The position numbers were made by a program, and so were the translations under genes. Below the pieces are notes generated by a model. That model was not told where the DNA came from, did no database searches, and saw nothing but the letters and a program-made list of their open reading frames with translations. A DNA stretch of 64,000 nucleotides. It comes from Pseudomonas sp. PB120 (lineage in GTDB: Bacteria > Pseudomonadota > Gammaproteobacteria > Pseudomonadales > Pseudomonadaceae). Positions 18,768 through 28,630 of this stretch are shown in pieces; position 1 is the stretch's first letter, and the number at the start of each line of letters is the position of its first letter. The DNA lies in the NCBI RefSeq assembly GCF_009761815.1, contig NZ_RWIN01000028.1, positions 61,697-125,696 of the forward strand. The letters are read 5' to 3'.

Positions 18768-18986
18768 CTATAGCTGCCGTAGTCGCAAAATCGCGTCTGT
18801 GATGTCTTGAGCATTCGCGTCCAGCGTCTCCATGGCAGCGATTGCGTTTGTGGCGATACTTACCATTCCATTCTCGGAGAGCCACTTGGTCACCTCTTCA
18901 ATGGCCGCACATATGGCGTGTTGGTTGCACAGGAGCAGTGTGAGAGCGTCCGCTGTGGTTATGTTGGCTTCAAAATTATCTGGCAT
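18768..18986 (-). CDS. Small conserved hypothetical protein
   Basis: 72 aa, start ATG 18986, with AGGA about eight bases upstream. Helical, acidic, low in basic residues (MPDNFEANITTADALTLLL). I recall near-identical small proteins annotated in other Pseudomonas genomes, often next to accessory genes, with no known function. It stands alone here with no partner on the same strand. Confidence 0.6.
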   Translation of the reverse strand: MPDNFEANITTADALTLLLCNQHAICAAIEEVTKWLSENGMVSIATNAIAAMETLDANAQDITDAILRLRQL

Positions 18987-19429
18987 TGATATTGTCCTCG
19001 AGTTACTGGTGCGGGAAGACTAGCTCAACTCACCACTGGCTGGAGCCCTTTCACCAAATCCGCTGACACCTGGGTAATTGCTCTGACTTGCCCGCACCCT
19101 TAGCAAACATGGCCGGCAGTGAACACCCCATCTGCCCTCCGTGAGGGGCAGAAACCGTCCCATAGTTGCCCGTTGCGAGCCAACGGCCGTAGGTGGTCAC
19201 TCGCGGAGGGTGACACTTGCGCCGACTTTGACCATAGACATTTCGTTAACGACTTTGTAACCTTCAGTCTACCGTGTCGCCTTTTCCCTCAGTTCTAAGC
19301 CGCATTTTGAGTAACCGATCGAATTGGCATAAGGGCCTGAGGCGAGCTGGAGACGTTTTGCGGCACAAGTGGGGTAGAACATTCTCCTCATGTATTGCTT
19401 GCTTGTAGTTAGCTTTCAAGGATGAATCC
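18987..19429. other. Gene-free stretch
   Basis: Contains no convincing ORF. It should hold the promoters of the small minus-strand gene and of the HEPN-like gene on the plus strand. Sequence becomes AT-rich after about 19380. Confidence 0.4.
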
Positions 19430-19905
19430 ATGGGCAATAAGAAAATCACCAAAGTTCCGTATGACGAACGTACGGATGATCAGAAACTTGAATCCAATTG
19501 GAATAAGGCACTGAAGTTTTTTGAGCGCGAGGACTGGTCGGCCTGCATTGTGCGAGCTGCAACCTCCGCCGAAATTTCAGCAAATATTTACATTCGAAAC
19601 TTCTTATCAAATAATTATAATCTTCCACCTAATTATGTAGACTCTCTTTTATTAGTGCCAATGGTCTAGATGGAAAGTTCAAGCGCTTAATTGCGCCTGC
19701 GGCAAAGCACCTCGGCACCTGGAACGAAGTGAAGGCTCTGCAGAAAAAAATCGAGTCGCTGAATGACCATCGTAATGGGGTCGTTCACGCAGGAAAGTTT
19801 AAGAGCAAAACGGATGCTAAAGCGGTTTGCGAGCACAGCTTAATCATAATCAAAGGGCTTGCGCCCCATGAAGCGTTAAAGCTCGATCTCCAAAAACAAA
19901 ATTAA
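19430..19905 (+). pseudogene. Frameshifted HEPN-like protein gene
   Basis: From ATG 19430 the frame reads a helical N-terminal domain (EREDWSACIVRAATSAEI) and stops at 19667-19669. The -1 frame continues the protein without a gap from 19660 (NGLDGKFKRLIAPAAKHLG) to a TAA at 19903-19905. The second part has RNGVVH, an R-x4-H pattern typical of HEPN RNases. Joined length is about 158 aa. A single-base deletion near 19655-19660 would explain it. HEPN proteins are often toxins or RNA-cutting effectors, so loss by mutation is plausible; programmed frameshifting is less likely. Confidence 0.65.
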
Positions 19906-20067
19906 AAATTGTTGCAATTTCTCGCGCCACTCACTCAAATCGGGCTTATTTTGTTCTCTTGATTCAACTATGCATATCACTCTACGGCAGGCAACATTGG
20001 CCAGAAGCGGATTGGAACGTCTACGAAAGTAGGACGACTCACTGAAACACAAATAATTGAGTAAAAA

Positions 20068-20658
20068 ATGAGCAGTCCAATACAAAGCCTTTTTGATCAA
20101 ATACAAAAAGCCGAAATAGATTCGGTATACGTTTACTCAAGCGCCATTCTTGAACCCCAGTCAGAAATTGCGGATGAAATATACGGCACCTATGGAAATA
20201 CCATAAGTGATGATATGTACCATAACTATCACGCCGAAATTCATTCCGGCGGCGCAAGCGGCCTTCATGATCTTGAATTGAGAGAAATACCTAGCTTTAA
20301 AGAGTTTATTGTAAGGATGTTGCGCAATAATGATCGCGACAGGCACGAGCACGTGCTGCTTAATCATCGTGATCAATTCGTAAGTCTTGGTCTTAATGGA
20401 TATGAAACCGACTACTTGCGGTTCTCTGATAACTTGCACATTATCTGCAAAACAGCGAAAAATATTGCCAGTCACTTAGAGGTTGACTCATATTTTTCAG
20501 CAGATCAAGAGTTGGCAAGGTTAAGAGAGCGCTTTTCAGATTTCTACCCAAAATACAAGGAGATGATTGAGTTAAAGCCTAGTTTTTTTGGGTTATCTAT
20601 TGACCTTGTTGCTCTAGAGGAAAATATTTCAACCGTGCTACGTAAATACAAAAAATAA
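20068..20658 (+). CDS. Unknown AT-rich 196-aa protein
   Basis: Family not recognised. The product is soluble, acidic and mostly helical, with no signal peptide or membrane segment. It contains RNNDRDRH (an R-x6-H pattern that could be HEPN-like, though weakly supported) and a C-terminal helical region. The SD is weak (GAG six bases before ATG 20068). It follows the frameshifted HEPN-like gene by 162 bases on the same strand and shares its AT-rich composition. They may have arrived together. Confidence 0.6.
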   Translation: MSSPIQSLFDQIQKAEIDSVYVYSSAILEPQSEIADEIYGTYGNTISDDMYHNYHAEIHSGGASGLHDLELREIPSFKEFIVRMLRNNDRDRHEHVLLNHRDQFVSLGLNGYETDYLRFSDNLHIICKTAKNIASHLEVDSYFSADQELARLRERFSDFYPKYKEMIELKPSFFGLSIDLVALEENISTVLRKYKK

Positions 20659-20708
20659 CGCAAAAAAACCGAGACCAGTCGCCTGCTGGGTTTCGGAAGC
20701 TTTTCGAT

Positions 20709-20739
20709 GGGACTTTTCACTCACGAAGTGAATAGTCCC
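20709..20739. terminator. Hairpin downstream of the 196-aa gene
   Basis: Two 13-base arms (20709-20721 and 20727-20739) pair at 12 of 13 positions around loop CACGA, with GGGACT/AGTCCC at the base. It lies 50 bases after the stop at 20658. No strong T-run follows. Confidence 0.5.
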
Positions 20740-20894
20740 TGATTTGATACGTACAATTGAGCGACTGCTTCTGGCCGATTCTGTTGAAAAAGTCGGATTT
20801 TCAGCTGGCCCGGACGCAGGCACGGCTACCAGCGGAGAACCTACTCACCACATTGCGTGGTTTCTCGGCCCTTCGTTGATCGTTGCTCCTCGGT

Positions 20895-21865
20895 TAGTGG
20901 GTTACTTTGAGGTTTTTTCTGAGTGCAGGCGCACCTATCCCGTGACCCGTGACCCGTGACCCGTGACCCGTGACCCGTGATCCTTGAGAGGTAAATTCGG
21001 CCAGCCGTCGCAGGTTCTGCACCGCGGCGGCTAGCGTGAACTCATCGGTAGCGCCACTCATGCCACTTAGTCGCAGGCGATCCAGTTTCAGGATGCGCTT
21101 GAGGTGGGCAAACAACATTTTGACTTTTTTACGTTCGTGGCGAGAGCGCTGATATGCCTGCGTCGCGGCGATGCGCCGAGCCACATCACGAGCGGCTTCA
21201 AGGACGCTGCGAGCGATCTGCGGAACGCAGTGTTCAAGCAGCACTTGGCTTTCATCGGACAGGCAACGCAGTCGGTCTGCCGGGATCGGAAGATGATGGT
21301 GTTGGCTTTGGTGACGTGTGAGCGCTCGTTCTTGAAGGCTCGCCATTCGCTGCGCAATGCGTTGCCGGCCGGGCAGCGGTATTCCTCAGCCTCTTCATTC
21401 CAGTGGAAATCGTTGCTCGAGAAAAAACTGTCGTTCTTGCGCTCGGTTTTGTCCCACACCGGCACGTGCGGCTCGATGTTTTTTTCTTCCACCATCCAGG
21501 CCAGCATTGGTGCAGTACCTTAAGCAGTGTCGCCCATGAGGCGTTCCGGCTTGATGTCAAACTGCGCCTCGACCCAGTTGATCATGATCTTGGTGCTCTC
21601 GACCTCGGCCGTGCGATGAGCCGGGTGGGTTCCACATCCACGATGACGCCGTGCTCGGTATCGATCAGATAATTCGTGGAGTAAGCGTAGAAAGCCGGAC
21701 CACCTGGAGCTGTGGTCCAGCGGGCTTGAGGATCGGTCAGCGACAGGCGTTTTGGTAGCGTTTCGGCCAGAGCCTCCTCATCAAGTGCCTCAAGGTACTC
21801 ACGCACGGCGCGGCTGCTCAGGGACGGATCACCGCGACCTCGCGCACCTATCTGCGCTGCTCATT
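20895..21865 (-). pseudogene. IS1182-family transposase remnant
   Basis: Minus-strand pieces read as the C-terminal part of an IS1182-type transposase: EYLEALDEEALAETLPKRLS, then AFYAYSTNYLIDTEHG, then a VVEEK/CPMKAKCC region and finally HERKKVKMLFAHLKRILKLD. They are separated by a frameshift near 21618, an in-frame TAA near 21518 and another frameshift near 21220. The N-terminal part is missing: the similarity stops near 21862 beside the helicase gene. A CTGTTGAAAAAGTCGG stretch near 20778 looks like an IS-end remnant. Confidence 0.8.
20939..20980 (+). repeat. Six tandem copies of the heptamer CCCGTGA
   Basis: Exactly six perfect 7-bp units. It lies in the 3' end of the decayed transposase and would encode a 7-residue repeat in minus-strand frame. 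It is a simple-sequence array likely to vary by slippage. Confidence 0.9.
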
Positions 21866-21915
21866 TGCCGTTAAAGTGCGTCAAGCTCAGAAGTTTTTTT
21901 AAGGATGCTGTTCGG

Positions 21916-24900
21916 ATGGTTTCACCGACTCAACCCAAAAGCTTGATTTTTGACTTGGAAGTCGTCCCCGGCAAAGCCAATCAACCAGACCGCATCTTTA
22001 TGGTTGGTGCGATGCGTCCCGACACTGAAGAGGAGCTCGAATGTAAGGTCGACAAGGACCTGCCCGCAGTTCTCGAGGCCCTAGATCGCATAGGGCAGGG
22101 CGCCAGCTTCGTACTCGGCCATAACGTCATCGACCATGACTTGTCGATACTCCAAGAGCAAGGCGCGCACCTGGCCTTACACCAGCTGCCGGTGATCGAC
22201 ACCTTACGCCTATCGCCGTTGTCTTTTCCGCAGAACCCGTATCACCGCTTGGTCAAAGATTACAAACTCATTCGCGACAGCCTCAACTCACCGCTGTCCG
22301 ATTGCCGCTCCACCCTGACTCTGTTCAACGACCAGCACCAGGCATTCGCAGATCTAAATATTAAGCACCATACCGAACTGCTCTGCTATCAAGCGCTGCT
22401 CGCCTCAACGCCGAAGAGCTACCTGGGGTCGCTCTTCGCCTCGATCACTGGTCAGGAGCCAAGTAGCATTCCAGAATTGCGCAATCTGATTCCCGAGTTG
22501 CTTAGGGAAACTGACCCGACCCTGACTCGTACTTTCAAGGTCTGCAGCACCCGTCTGAACGAGTTACTGGAAATCGACCTTATGGACGGTGCCCTGCATT
22601 GGCCATTAGCTTATGCGCTGGCCTGGCTGCGCGTCTCGGGCGGCAACTCGGTTCTGGCGCCCTGGGTGCGCCACCAATTTCCCGCGGTCGGTCGGCTGAT
22701 CGCCGAGCTACGCGACGTACCCTGCGGAGAAAGCCACTGCGGCTACTGCAGCACTACTCATGACCCCCGCCACGAGCTCAGGCGATACTTCGCCCCAATT
22801 CAGGATTTTCGGACTGAGCCCGACGGGCGCCCCCTACAGCATGATGTGGTACTGGCCGGTATGCAGGGCAAGCACGTGCTCGCGATTCTCGCGACAGGGG
22901 GCGGCAAATCCCTGTGCTACCAACTTCCGGCCCTGAATCGCTTTCACCGCAACGGCAGCCTGACAGTCATCATCTCGCCGTTGCAGTCACTGATGAAGGA
23001 TCAGGTAGACGGCCTTCTTGCTCGCAACGTCCAATGTGCTGCGACCTTGAACGGCCTGTTGACCATGCCTGAACGGGCCGAGGCGCTGGAGAAAATCCAG
23101 TTGGGGGATGTAGGCATTCTGCTCGTCTCGCCCGAGCAGTTTCGCAACAAGGCCTTTCGCCGCGCGATCGCCCAACGCCAGGTCGGCGCCTGGATCTATG
23201 ACGAAGCGCATTGCTTGTCCAAATGGGGCGCAGATTTTCGCCCGGATTACCTCTATGTCTCGCGTTTCATCAAGCAGTTCACCGGTGACGGTCAGCTCGC
23301 GGCGATTGGCTGCTTTACGGCTACTGCCAAGCCTGACGTGCTTGAGGACATCGAGCGGCACTTCGAAGAGCAGCTGGGCATCACCTTTAAGCGCTTCATC
23401 GGTACTCACGAGCGTACCAATCTGCACTTCGAAGTCCTGCCCTGTGCCCGTTCAGAGAAGCGCCACCACACTCAGGCGCTACTTGCGGAAGAGCTAGGCC
23501 GTAACGAGGGTGGCGCGGTGATATTCGTGTCTAGCCGCAAAGGCGCTGAAGAACTCGCTGATTTTTTGATCGGCCACGGTTGGGCCTGCAAGCATTTTCA
23601 CGCTGGGCTGGAGCCACACGAGAAGAAGGACATTCAAGACGCCTTCAAGGCTGGGGAACTCAAGATCATCGTGGCCACCAATGCCTTTGGCATGGGCGTA
23701 GACAAATCCGACATTCGCCTGGTGGTACATGCTGATATACCGGGATCGCTGGAGAACTACTTGCAGGAAGCTGGGCGCGCTGGGCGCGATCAAGGGCAGG
23801 CTCGATGCGTGCTCCTGTATGACGCTCAGGATATCGAGAACCAGTTCGGGATGTGCGAAGGGTCGAAACTGACCCTGCGTGATATTCAGCAGATCCTGCG
23901 CAAACTACGCAAGGAGAGCGACCGACGCAAGGGCGGCAGGCTCGTCATCACTGCCGGCGAAGTATTGATGGACGAGCAGGTCGAGACCAGCTTTGAGGCC
24001 GGAGAACGCGATGCTGAAACCAAGGTCGTCACGGCCGTGTCCTGGCTTGAACGCGGGCAGTTTTTAAAGCGGGAGGAGAATCAGACCCAGATCTTTCCGG
24101 CAAGCCTGAAGCTGACTAAGGAGGAAGCCGACAAGCGTCTGATTACCGCCAAACTGCCGGCCAGACGGCTGGAAGAATTCAAGGCCATTCTGAGTTACCT
24201 ATACGAGGCGAGTGCTGATGAGCGCATCAACACCGACGCCCTGATGGCACTGACCAGCCTCACGTCCGAAGAGGTCACAGCGACACTGCGCCAGATGGAG
24301 GACTTGGGACTTTTAGTCAACGACTCCAAGCTCACTTTGTACGTCCGGCATGGCGTTGTTTTCCCTTCCACCCAACGTCTGCAAGCCACCTTAAAACTTG
24401 AGTCTGCGCTGTTCGACCTGCTGCAGGAATTGGCGCCGGAGGCCGAGAGTGGGGAATGGCAGGATCTTACCGTGCCACTGTTGACCTCGGCGCTCAAAAC
24501 AGCCACCGGCAACAAAGATCTGATACCGCTACACGTCCTTCGACTGCTGCGCAGTCTGGCCCAAGATCACGACAGCGAAAGTCAACTGCGTAGCAGCTTC
24601 GAACTGCGTCAGATCAGTCAGGATTTCCTCAAGCTACGTATTCGCGGTGGGTACAATTGGAACGGCATTCAAGGGTTGGGTGAGCGCAGGCGAGCCTTGG
24701 CTGCCGTGGTTCTCCCGTTTCTGATTGGCAAATTACCGCCGGGCTCACGTAACAAGGATCTGTTGGTCGACACCACGTTCGGCGAGCTCATGAGCCTGAT
24801 TGATCTGGATCTAGAGCTGCGCTCCAGAATTCCGGAGTCGCAGCGCCGCAAGGCCATTGAGCATGTATTGCTGTACCTGCACAAGCAAGACGTGCTTACG

Positions 24901-27060
24901 CTGAACCACGGCATGACAGTCATGCGTCGCGCTATGACGATCGAAGTCAACGCGGAAAAACGTTCCGGATACCTCAAGGATGAGTACCAGCGCCTTGATG
25001 AGCATTACCGAGAAAAACGTATTCAGGTTCACGTTATGCGCGAGTATGCAGAGGTTGGGCTCGGCTCGATGCGAGAGGCCCGTGACCTGGTTCAGCACTA
25101 TTTCACGCTAGCTAAACAGGAGTTCATTCGCCGCTACTTCGTAGGTCGCGAGGAGGTGCTTAAGCTAGCCACGAGTGAAGAGTCCTGGCGTAGCATCGTC
25201 GAGAGACTCAGCGCTGCCCAGCGGGTAATTGTGTCCGACGACGATGACGTGAACCGCCTGATTCTGGCTGGTCCAGGTTCCGGCAAGACGCGCGTGATCG
25301 TGCACCGTATCGCTTATCTGTTACGAGTTCGGCGCGTGCCGGCGCGCTGCATCGTGGCTCTGACTTTCAACCGTCACGCAGCCAACGAGATCAAGCAGCG
25401 CCTGCTCAAATTGGTGGGCCCCGATGCCTTTGGGGTCAACGTGATGACTTATCACCGCATGGCGATGCGCCTGACTGGTACCCGCTTCGAGCGAGGTGAA
25501 ACGGTCGAGGAAGGGCGCCTGGCCCAAGTGATGGGAGACGCTGTTGAGTTGCTTGAGGGCAAGCGTCAGGTAGAAGGCGAGGACGATCTACGCGAGCAAC
25601 TGATGCGAGGCTACCGCTACATCCTCGTCGATGAATACCAGGACATCGACGACCTGCAGTATCGACTCGTGAGTGCATTGGCCGGGCGCAAGTCCGAAGA
25701 GGAAGGACGTTTGTGCATTTTGGCGGTAGGTGACGATGACCAGAACATCTACGCCTGGCGTGATACCAATAATCGATACATAGAGCGCTTTCGCGAGGAT
25801 TACTCGGCCACAAAGAACTATCTGGTCGACAATTACCGCTCCAGCGGCTGCATCATCGATGCGGCCAACAGCGTCATTGGCCGCAACCCCGATCGGCTCA
25901 AAAAGGATCACCCGATTCAGATCGACACTGTTCGCCGCGCACGGCCGAAGGGCGGCGATTGGGAGACCCTGGACCTTGAGCGGGCAGGACGCGTGGTTCG
26001 CCTGAGGATAGAGGCTGAGGGCGACACGAGGGCGAACCTGCAGGCCCAAGCTGCGATGTCTGAGCTGCAGCGTTTGCTCAGTTTGGACACCGAGGATTGG
26101 CAGGGCTGCGCGGTGTTGGCCCGTACTCACCAGTACCTGCTGCCCCTTCAGGCCTGGTGTGAAGCTCATGGCGTTCCGTATTGCCTTGCTGCTGACAAGG
26201 AAGGTGTCTTGCCTTTGACCGCTCAGCGCGGCTTCGTGCAGGCTGTTGAAATACTACGCGGGATTACCGAGCCGCTGAGTGCTTCCGAGGCATGGGCATG
26301 CATGAGCGAAAGGCAGCTCGCGCCGGATTGGCACGGCATATTGGCCACCGCCTTTGAACAGCTCACAGCAGAGTTTGGACAATGCCCTCTGAGCGCCCAG
26401 ACGCTGATCGATTGGCTCTACGACTATTTCCGGGAGCTACGCCAACAACCCAGGAATGGACTTTACCTAGGCACTATCCATTCTGCCAAAGGATTGGAGT
26501 TCCGCCACGTTGTAGTGCTTGATGGCGGCTGGTCCACTCAGCCGGAAACTCTTTGCGATGAACGCCGACTTTACTACGTGGGCATGACCCGCGCCGAGCA
26601 AACTCTGACCATGTGTGAATTCGCTGGGGGCAATCCCTTCAGCCGCCAGCTTACCGAGGAGGTCATGGGGCGCGTCTTCCAAGGTGAATTCCTCGCAGAG
26701 CTGGAGAAGCGCTTCCTACAGCTCTCTTTGAAGGATATTGATCTCGATTATGCTGGGCGCCAGAACCCTACGGCATCAATACATAAGACATTGGCGGCGC
26801 TTGAGCCTGGCGACACGCTTGCGTTCAAGGCTCATGAAGGGAGATATCTGATTCAGGATGCGGACGGTCAGGTTGTAGGCCGTACAGCAAAGTCATTCAA
26901 CCTGGACCTTGAGATTGAGGATTGTGAAGTGGCAGCTGTTTTAGTGCGGCATTCTGATCGGTGTGAAGAGGCCTTCCGAGCCCATCATCGTTCGCAAGAG
27001 TGGGAGTTAATCGTGCCGAGAATTGCTGGCCGGGTCGTGAAGAGCGGTGCAAAAGCCTGA
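21916..27060 (+). CDS. Predicted exonuclease-RecQ-UvrD helicase fusion
   Basis: 1714 aa. N-terminal 1-190 looks like a DnaQ/DEDD exonuclease: DLE in LIFDLEVV, D in GHNVIDHDL and a later H/D motif. RecQ-type SF2 helicase follows: Walker A ATGGGKSLCYQ (about 327-337), DEAH box (about 428), the QEAGRAGRDG-like motif VI (QEAGRAGRD). The C-terminal half is a UvrD/PcrA SF1 helicase: AGPGSGKT (about 1116), VDEYQDID (about 1235), GDDDQNIYAWR, TIHSAKGLEF and YVGMTRAEQ. ATG 21916 is chosen; the frame extends to a TTG at 21865. It converges on the minus-strand operon at 27272-37432, and probably works with it. Confidence 0.9.
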   Translation: MVSPTQPKSLIFDLEVVPGKANQPDRIFMVGAMRPDTEEELECKVDKDLPAVLEALDRIGQGASFVLGHNVIDHDLSILQEQGAHLALHQLPVIDTLRLSPLSFPQNPYHRLVKDYKLIRDSLNSPLSDCRSTLTLFNDQHQAFADLNIKHHTELLCYQALLASTPKSYLGSLFASITGQEPSSIPELRNLIPELLRETDPTLTRTFKVCSTRLNELLEIDLMDGALHWPLAYALAWLRVSGGNSVLAPWVRHQFPAVGRLIAELRDVPCGESHCGYCSTTHDPRHELRRYFAPIQDFRTEPDGRPLQHDVVLAGMQGKHVLAILATGGGKSLCYQLPALNRFHRNGSLTVIISPLQSLMKDQVDGLLARNVQCAATLNGLLTMPERAEALEKIQLGDVGILLVSPEQFRNKAFRRAIAQRQVGAWIYDEAHCLSKWGADFRPDYLYVSRFIKQFTGDGQLAAIGCFTATAKPDVLEDIERHFEEQLGITFKRFIGTHERTNLHFEVLPCARSEKRHHTQALLAEELGRNEGGAVIFVSSRKGAEELADFLIGHGWACKHFHAGLEPHEKKDIQDAFKAGELKIIVATNAFGMGVDKSDIRLVVHADIPGSLENYLQEAGRAGRDQGQARCVLLYDAQDIENQFGMCEGSKLTLRDIQQILRKLRKESDRRKGGRLVITAGEVLMDEQVETSFEAGERDAETKVVTAVSWLERGQFLKREENQTQIFPASLKLTKEEADKRLITAKLPARRLEEFKAILSYLYEASADERINTDALMALTSLTSEEVTATLRQMEDLGLLVNDSKLTLYVRHGVVFPSTQRLQATLKLESALFDLLQELAPEAESGEWQDLTVPLLTSALKTATGNKDLIPLHVLRLLRSLAQDHDSESQLRSSFELRQISQDFLKLRIRGGYNWNGIQGLGERRRALAAVVLPFLIGKLPPGSRNKDLLVDTTFGELMSLIDLDLELRSRIPESQRRKAIEHVLLYLHKQDVLTLNHGMTVMRRAMTIEVNAEKRSGYLKDEYQRLDEHYREKRIQVHVMREYAEVGLGSMREARDLVQHYFTLAKQEFIRRYFVGREEVLKLATSEESWRSIVERLSAAQRVIVSDDDDVNRLILAGPGSGKTRVIVHRIAYLLRVRRVPARCIVALTFNRHAANEIKQRLLKLVGPDAFGVNVMTYHRMAMRLTGTRFERGETVEEGRLAQVMGDAVELLEGKRQVEGEDDLREQLMRGYRYILVDEYQDIDDLQYRLVSALAGRKSEEEGRLCILAVGDDDQNIYAWRDTNNRYIERFREDYSATKNYLVDNYRSSGCIIDAANSVIGRNPDRLKKDHPIQIDTVRRARPKGGDWETLDLERAGRVVRLRIEAEGDTRANLQAQAAMSELQRLLSLDTEDWQGCAVLARTHQYLLPLQAWCEAHGVPYCLAADKEGVLPLTAQRGFVQAVEILRGITEPLSASEAWACMSERQLAPDWHGILATAFEQLTAEFGQCPLSAQTLIDWLYDYFRELRQQPRNGLYLGTIHSAKGLEFRHVVVLDGGWSTQPETLCDERRLYYVGMTRAEQTLTMCEFAGGNPFSRQLTEEVMGRVFQGEFLAELEKRFLQLSLKDIDLDYAGRQNPTASIHKTLAALEPGDTLAFKAHEGRYLIQDADGQVVGRTAKSFNLDLEIEDCEVAAVLVRHSDRCEEAFRAHHRSQEWELIVPRIAGRVVKSGAKA

Positions 27061-27086
27061 AGCTACCTGAGAAAAGGAAGGAACTC

Positions 27087-27212
27087 ATGTCGTAACTCTT
27101 CAAGATTCGCAGTCTTGCTGCAGTTCAGGCTGCTATCGATGAGTTCGTCCAGCTTGGCTGCACAAAGTTTTTTGGAGCGCTATGGTTTTGAGATCCGAAA
27201 CGGTGTAGGACA
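27087..27212 (+). pseudogene. Decayed start of a ScoMcrA-head-like gene
   Basis: GGAAGGAACTC precedes ATG 27087, but codon 3 is TAA. After it the frame reads LFKIRSLAAVQAAIDEFVQL and, after a frameshift near 27172, ERYGFEIRNG. This resembles the N-terminal segment (AIAEFDxLGRxxFLxKYGFG) of proteins linked to ScoMcrA-type or HNH enzymes. Only about 40 codons survive. It suggests that a third gene once followed the helicase fusion. The match is recalled by pattern, so moderate confidence. Confidence 0.4.
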
Positions 27213-27271
27213 TCGATGCTCAGCTACGTCAAACGGACTGTCTGAATATTTGAATAGGCATTTGTAATGCC

Positions 27272-28630
27272 TCACGGATTAATAGTCTTTTGCTGATCAA
27301 CGCTTGCTTCTTTGCTGGACATGGAAATACTCGATTCTTTGAGCGGGACCTCACCTACCGACAGTGCACGCTCGATCAGCAACTCGCAGCCTTTGTCTTT
27401 CAGCAGCGCCTGTAGCCGATGAAACTCGCCACACCAAATGGTTTCAACATCGCGATCTCGGGTCTTGTCACGGTCGCTGCTGAGGGCGACTGCCCGAACT
27501 TGCATGCGGTCGATGTCGGCCTTGCCGCCAACTTCCACGCCGTAGCCGGGAGTAGCGGTCTTGCGCAGAACGACCTTTCCGGTTTCTGCCCAGGCGGTAG
27601 CCATGCCTTCACGCACTTCGTAGCCGAGGCTTGCCAGGCCTCCGAGCACGGCCTCGCGGCGGGCGAGGGCGGCCTGGGCTTTTAAATGGTTCGCAATAAG
27701 GCCTTTACATTGTTCGTTTAGCCCAGCCATCGCCGCGAGGTCTGTGACTATGTTGCAGGTAGAGATCTGACTTAGTAGAGGAGTGTGTTCAGCACTTGCC
27801 CATGTTTCGATTTCGCTGGCGAGGCCCTGCAGCTGTTCGAGGCACTCGCGTTTTTTATGGAAATCGCGGGTGGCTGTGGCCAGGTCGAGTACAAGGCTGT
27901 CCAGCAGTAGATTATGCCGCTGCGCTTGGGTTACCTCTCCGGCTCTTTCCAGTGCCTGGAGAAAGGGAGCGGCACTGTCGGCACCTTGCAGTAATTCCAG
28001 TTCGACAATATACCGGTCGATGCGTTGCAGGCGTACATCCTGCGATGCCTCTGGTTGTCGGGTCATCGCCCAGTTGGCCAAGGAGAGCTTAGGTTCCTCG
28101 ACTTTGAGTTGCTGCGCCAAGGCACGTTGGGCTTCGCTCAGAGATTCTTTCTGGCTGGCCTTGGCCAGTTGGGCGAAACCCTCGGCCAGCAGACGCTCGC
28201 CGTCATCCTGGCTGGCGCCTTTGGCTAGTCGTGACAGTGAATGCAGCAAGGCTTGATCGGTGCCTTTGGGATTGGCTTGCAGGGCATTGAGTAAGGTCGC
28301 GGCGTTTTCCTGGAGGCGTCGTTCGCGTTGGCGTCGCTCGGCGGCGCGAATGATCGCGCGTTCTTCGCGATCCTCCAGGTCACGGCGCAGGTGCTCGATC
28401 TCAACAGGCACGGCCTTCTGCAGTTCGGCAAAGCGCTCCTGCGCGAGCAAGGCGCTCAGGCGATTGCGTCTGGCTAAGGTGGCGACGCACTCCTGTTCGC
28501 TTAGCTCCCCGACCTTGCTGGCTTGCGCCTGCCAACGTGCCACTGCGTACTCCAGGCGTTGCAGGTGGCCTTCGCAGATGGCGATGACTTCTTCGCGGGT
28601 GACAATTCGAACGACCTTCGGACCACTCAT
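27272..28630 (-). CDS. Coiled-coil protein with MSGPKV N-terminus
   Basis: 452 aa, no catalytic motif seen. It starts MSGPKVVRIVTREEVIAICE, a N-terminus I recall in coiled-coil proteins of accessory islands. Residues about 25-190 are highly charged, Glu/Arg/Gln/Ala-rich heptad-like helices (DREERAIIRAAERRQRERR). The C-terminal 120 residues look globular (LASLGYEVREG, IWCGEFHRLQALL). Its ATG overlaps the stop of the 2103-aa gene by four bases (ATGA), so it is the last gene of that operon. A scaffold or adaptor role is inferred. Confidence 0.8.
   Translation of the reverse strand: MSGPKVVRIVTREEVIAICEGHLQRLEYAVARWQAQASKVGELSEQECVATLARRNRLSALLAQERFAELQKAVPVEIEHLRRDLEDREERAIIRAAERRQRERRLQENAATLLNALQANPKGTDQALLHSLSRLAKGASQDDGERLLAEGFAQLAKASQKESLSEAQRALAQQLKVEEPKLSLANWAMTRQPEASQDVRLQRIDRYIVELELLQGADSAAPFLQALERAGEVTQAQRHNLLLDSLVLDLATATRDFHKKRECLEQLQGLASEIETWASAEHTPLLSQISTCNIVTDLAAMAGLNEQCKGLIANHLKAQAALARREAVLGGLASLGYEVREGMATAWAETGKVVLRKTATPGYGVEVGGKADIDRMQVRAVALSSDRDKTRDRDVETIWCGEFHRLQALLKDKGCELLIERALSVGEVPLKESSISMSSKEASVDQQKTINP

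Noticed and set aside
20939..20980. CRISPR-like array
   Set aside because: The units are 7 bp with no spacers; this is a simple tandem repeat. No CRISPR array was seen in the window.
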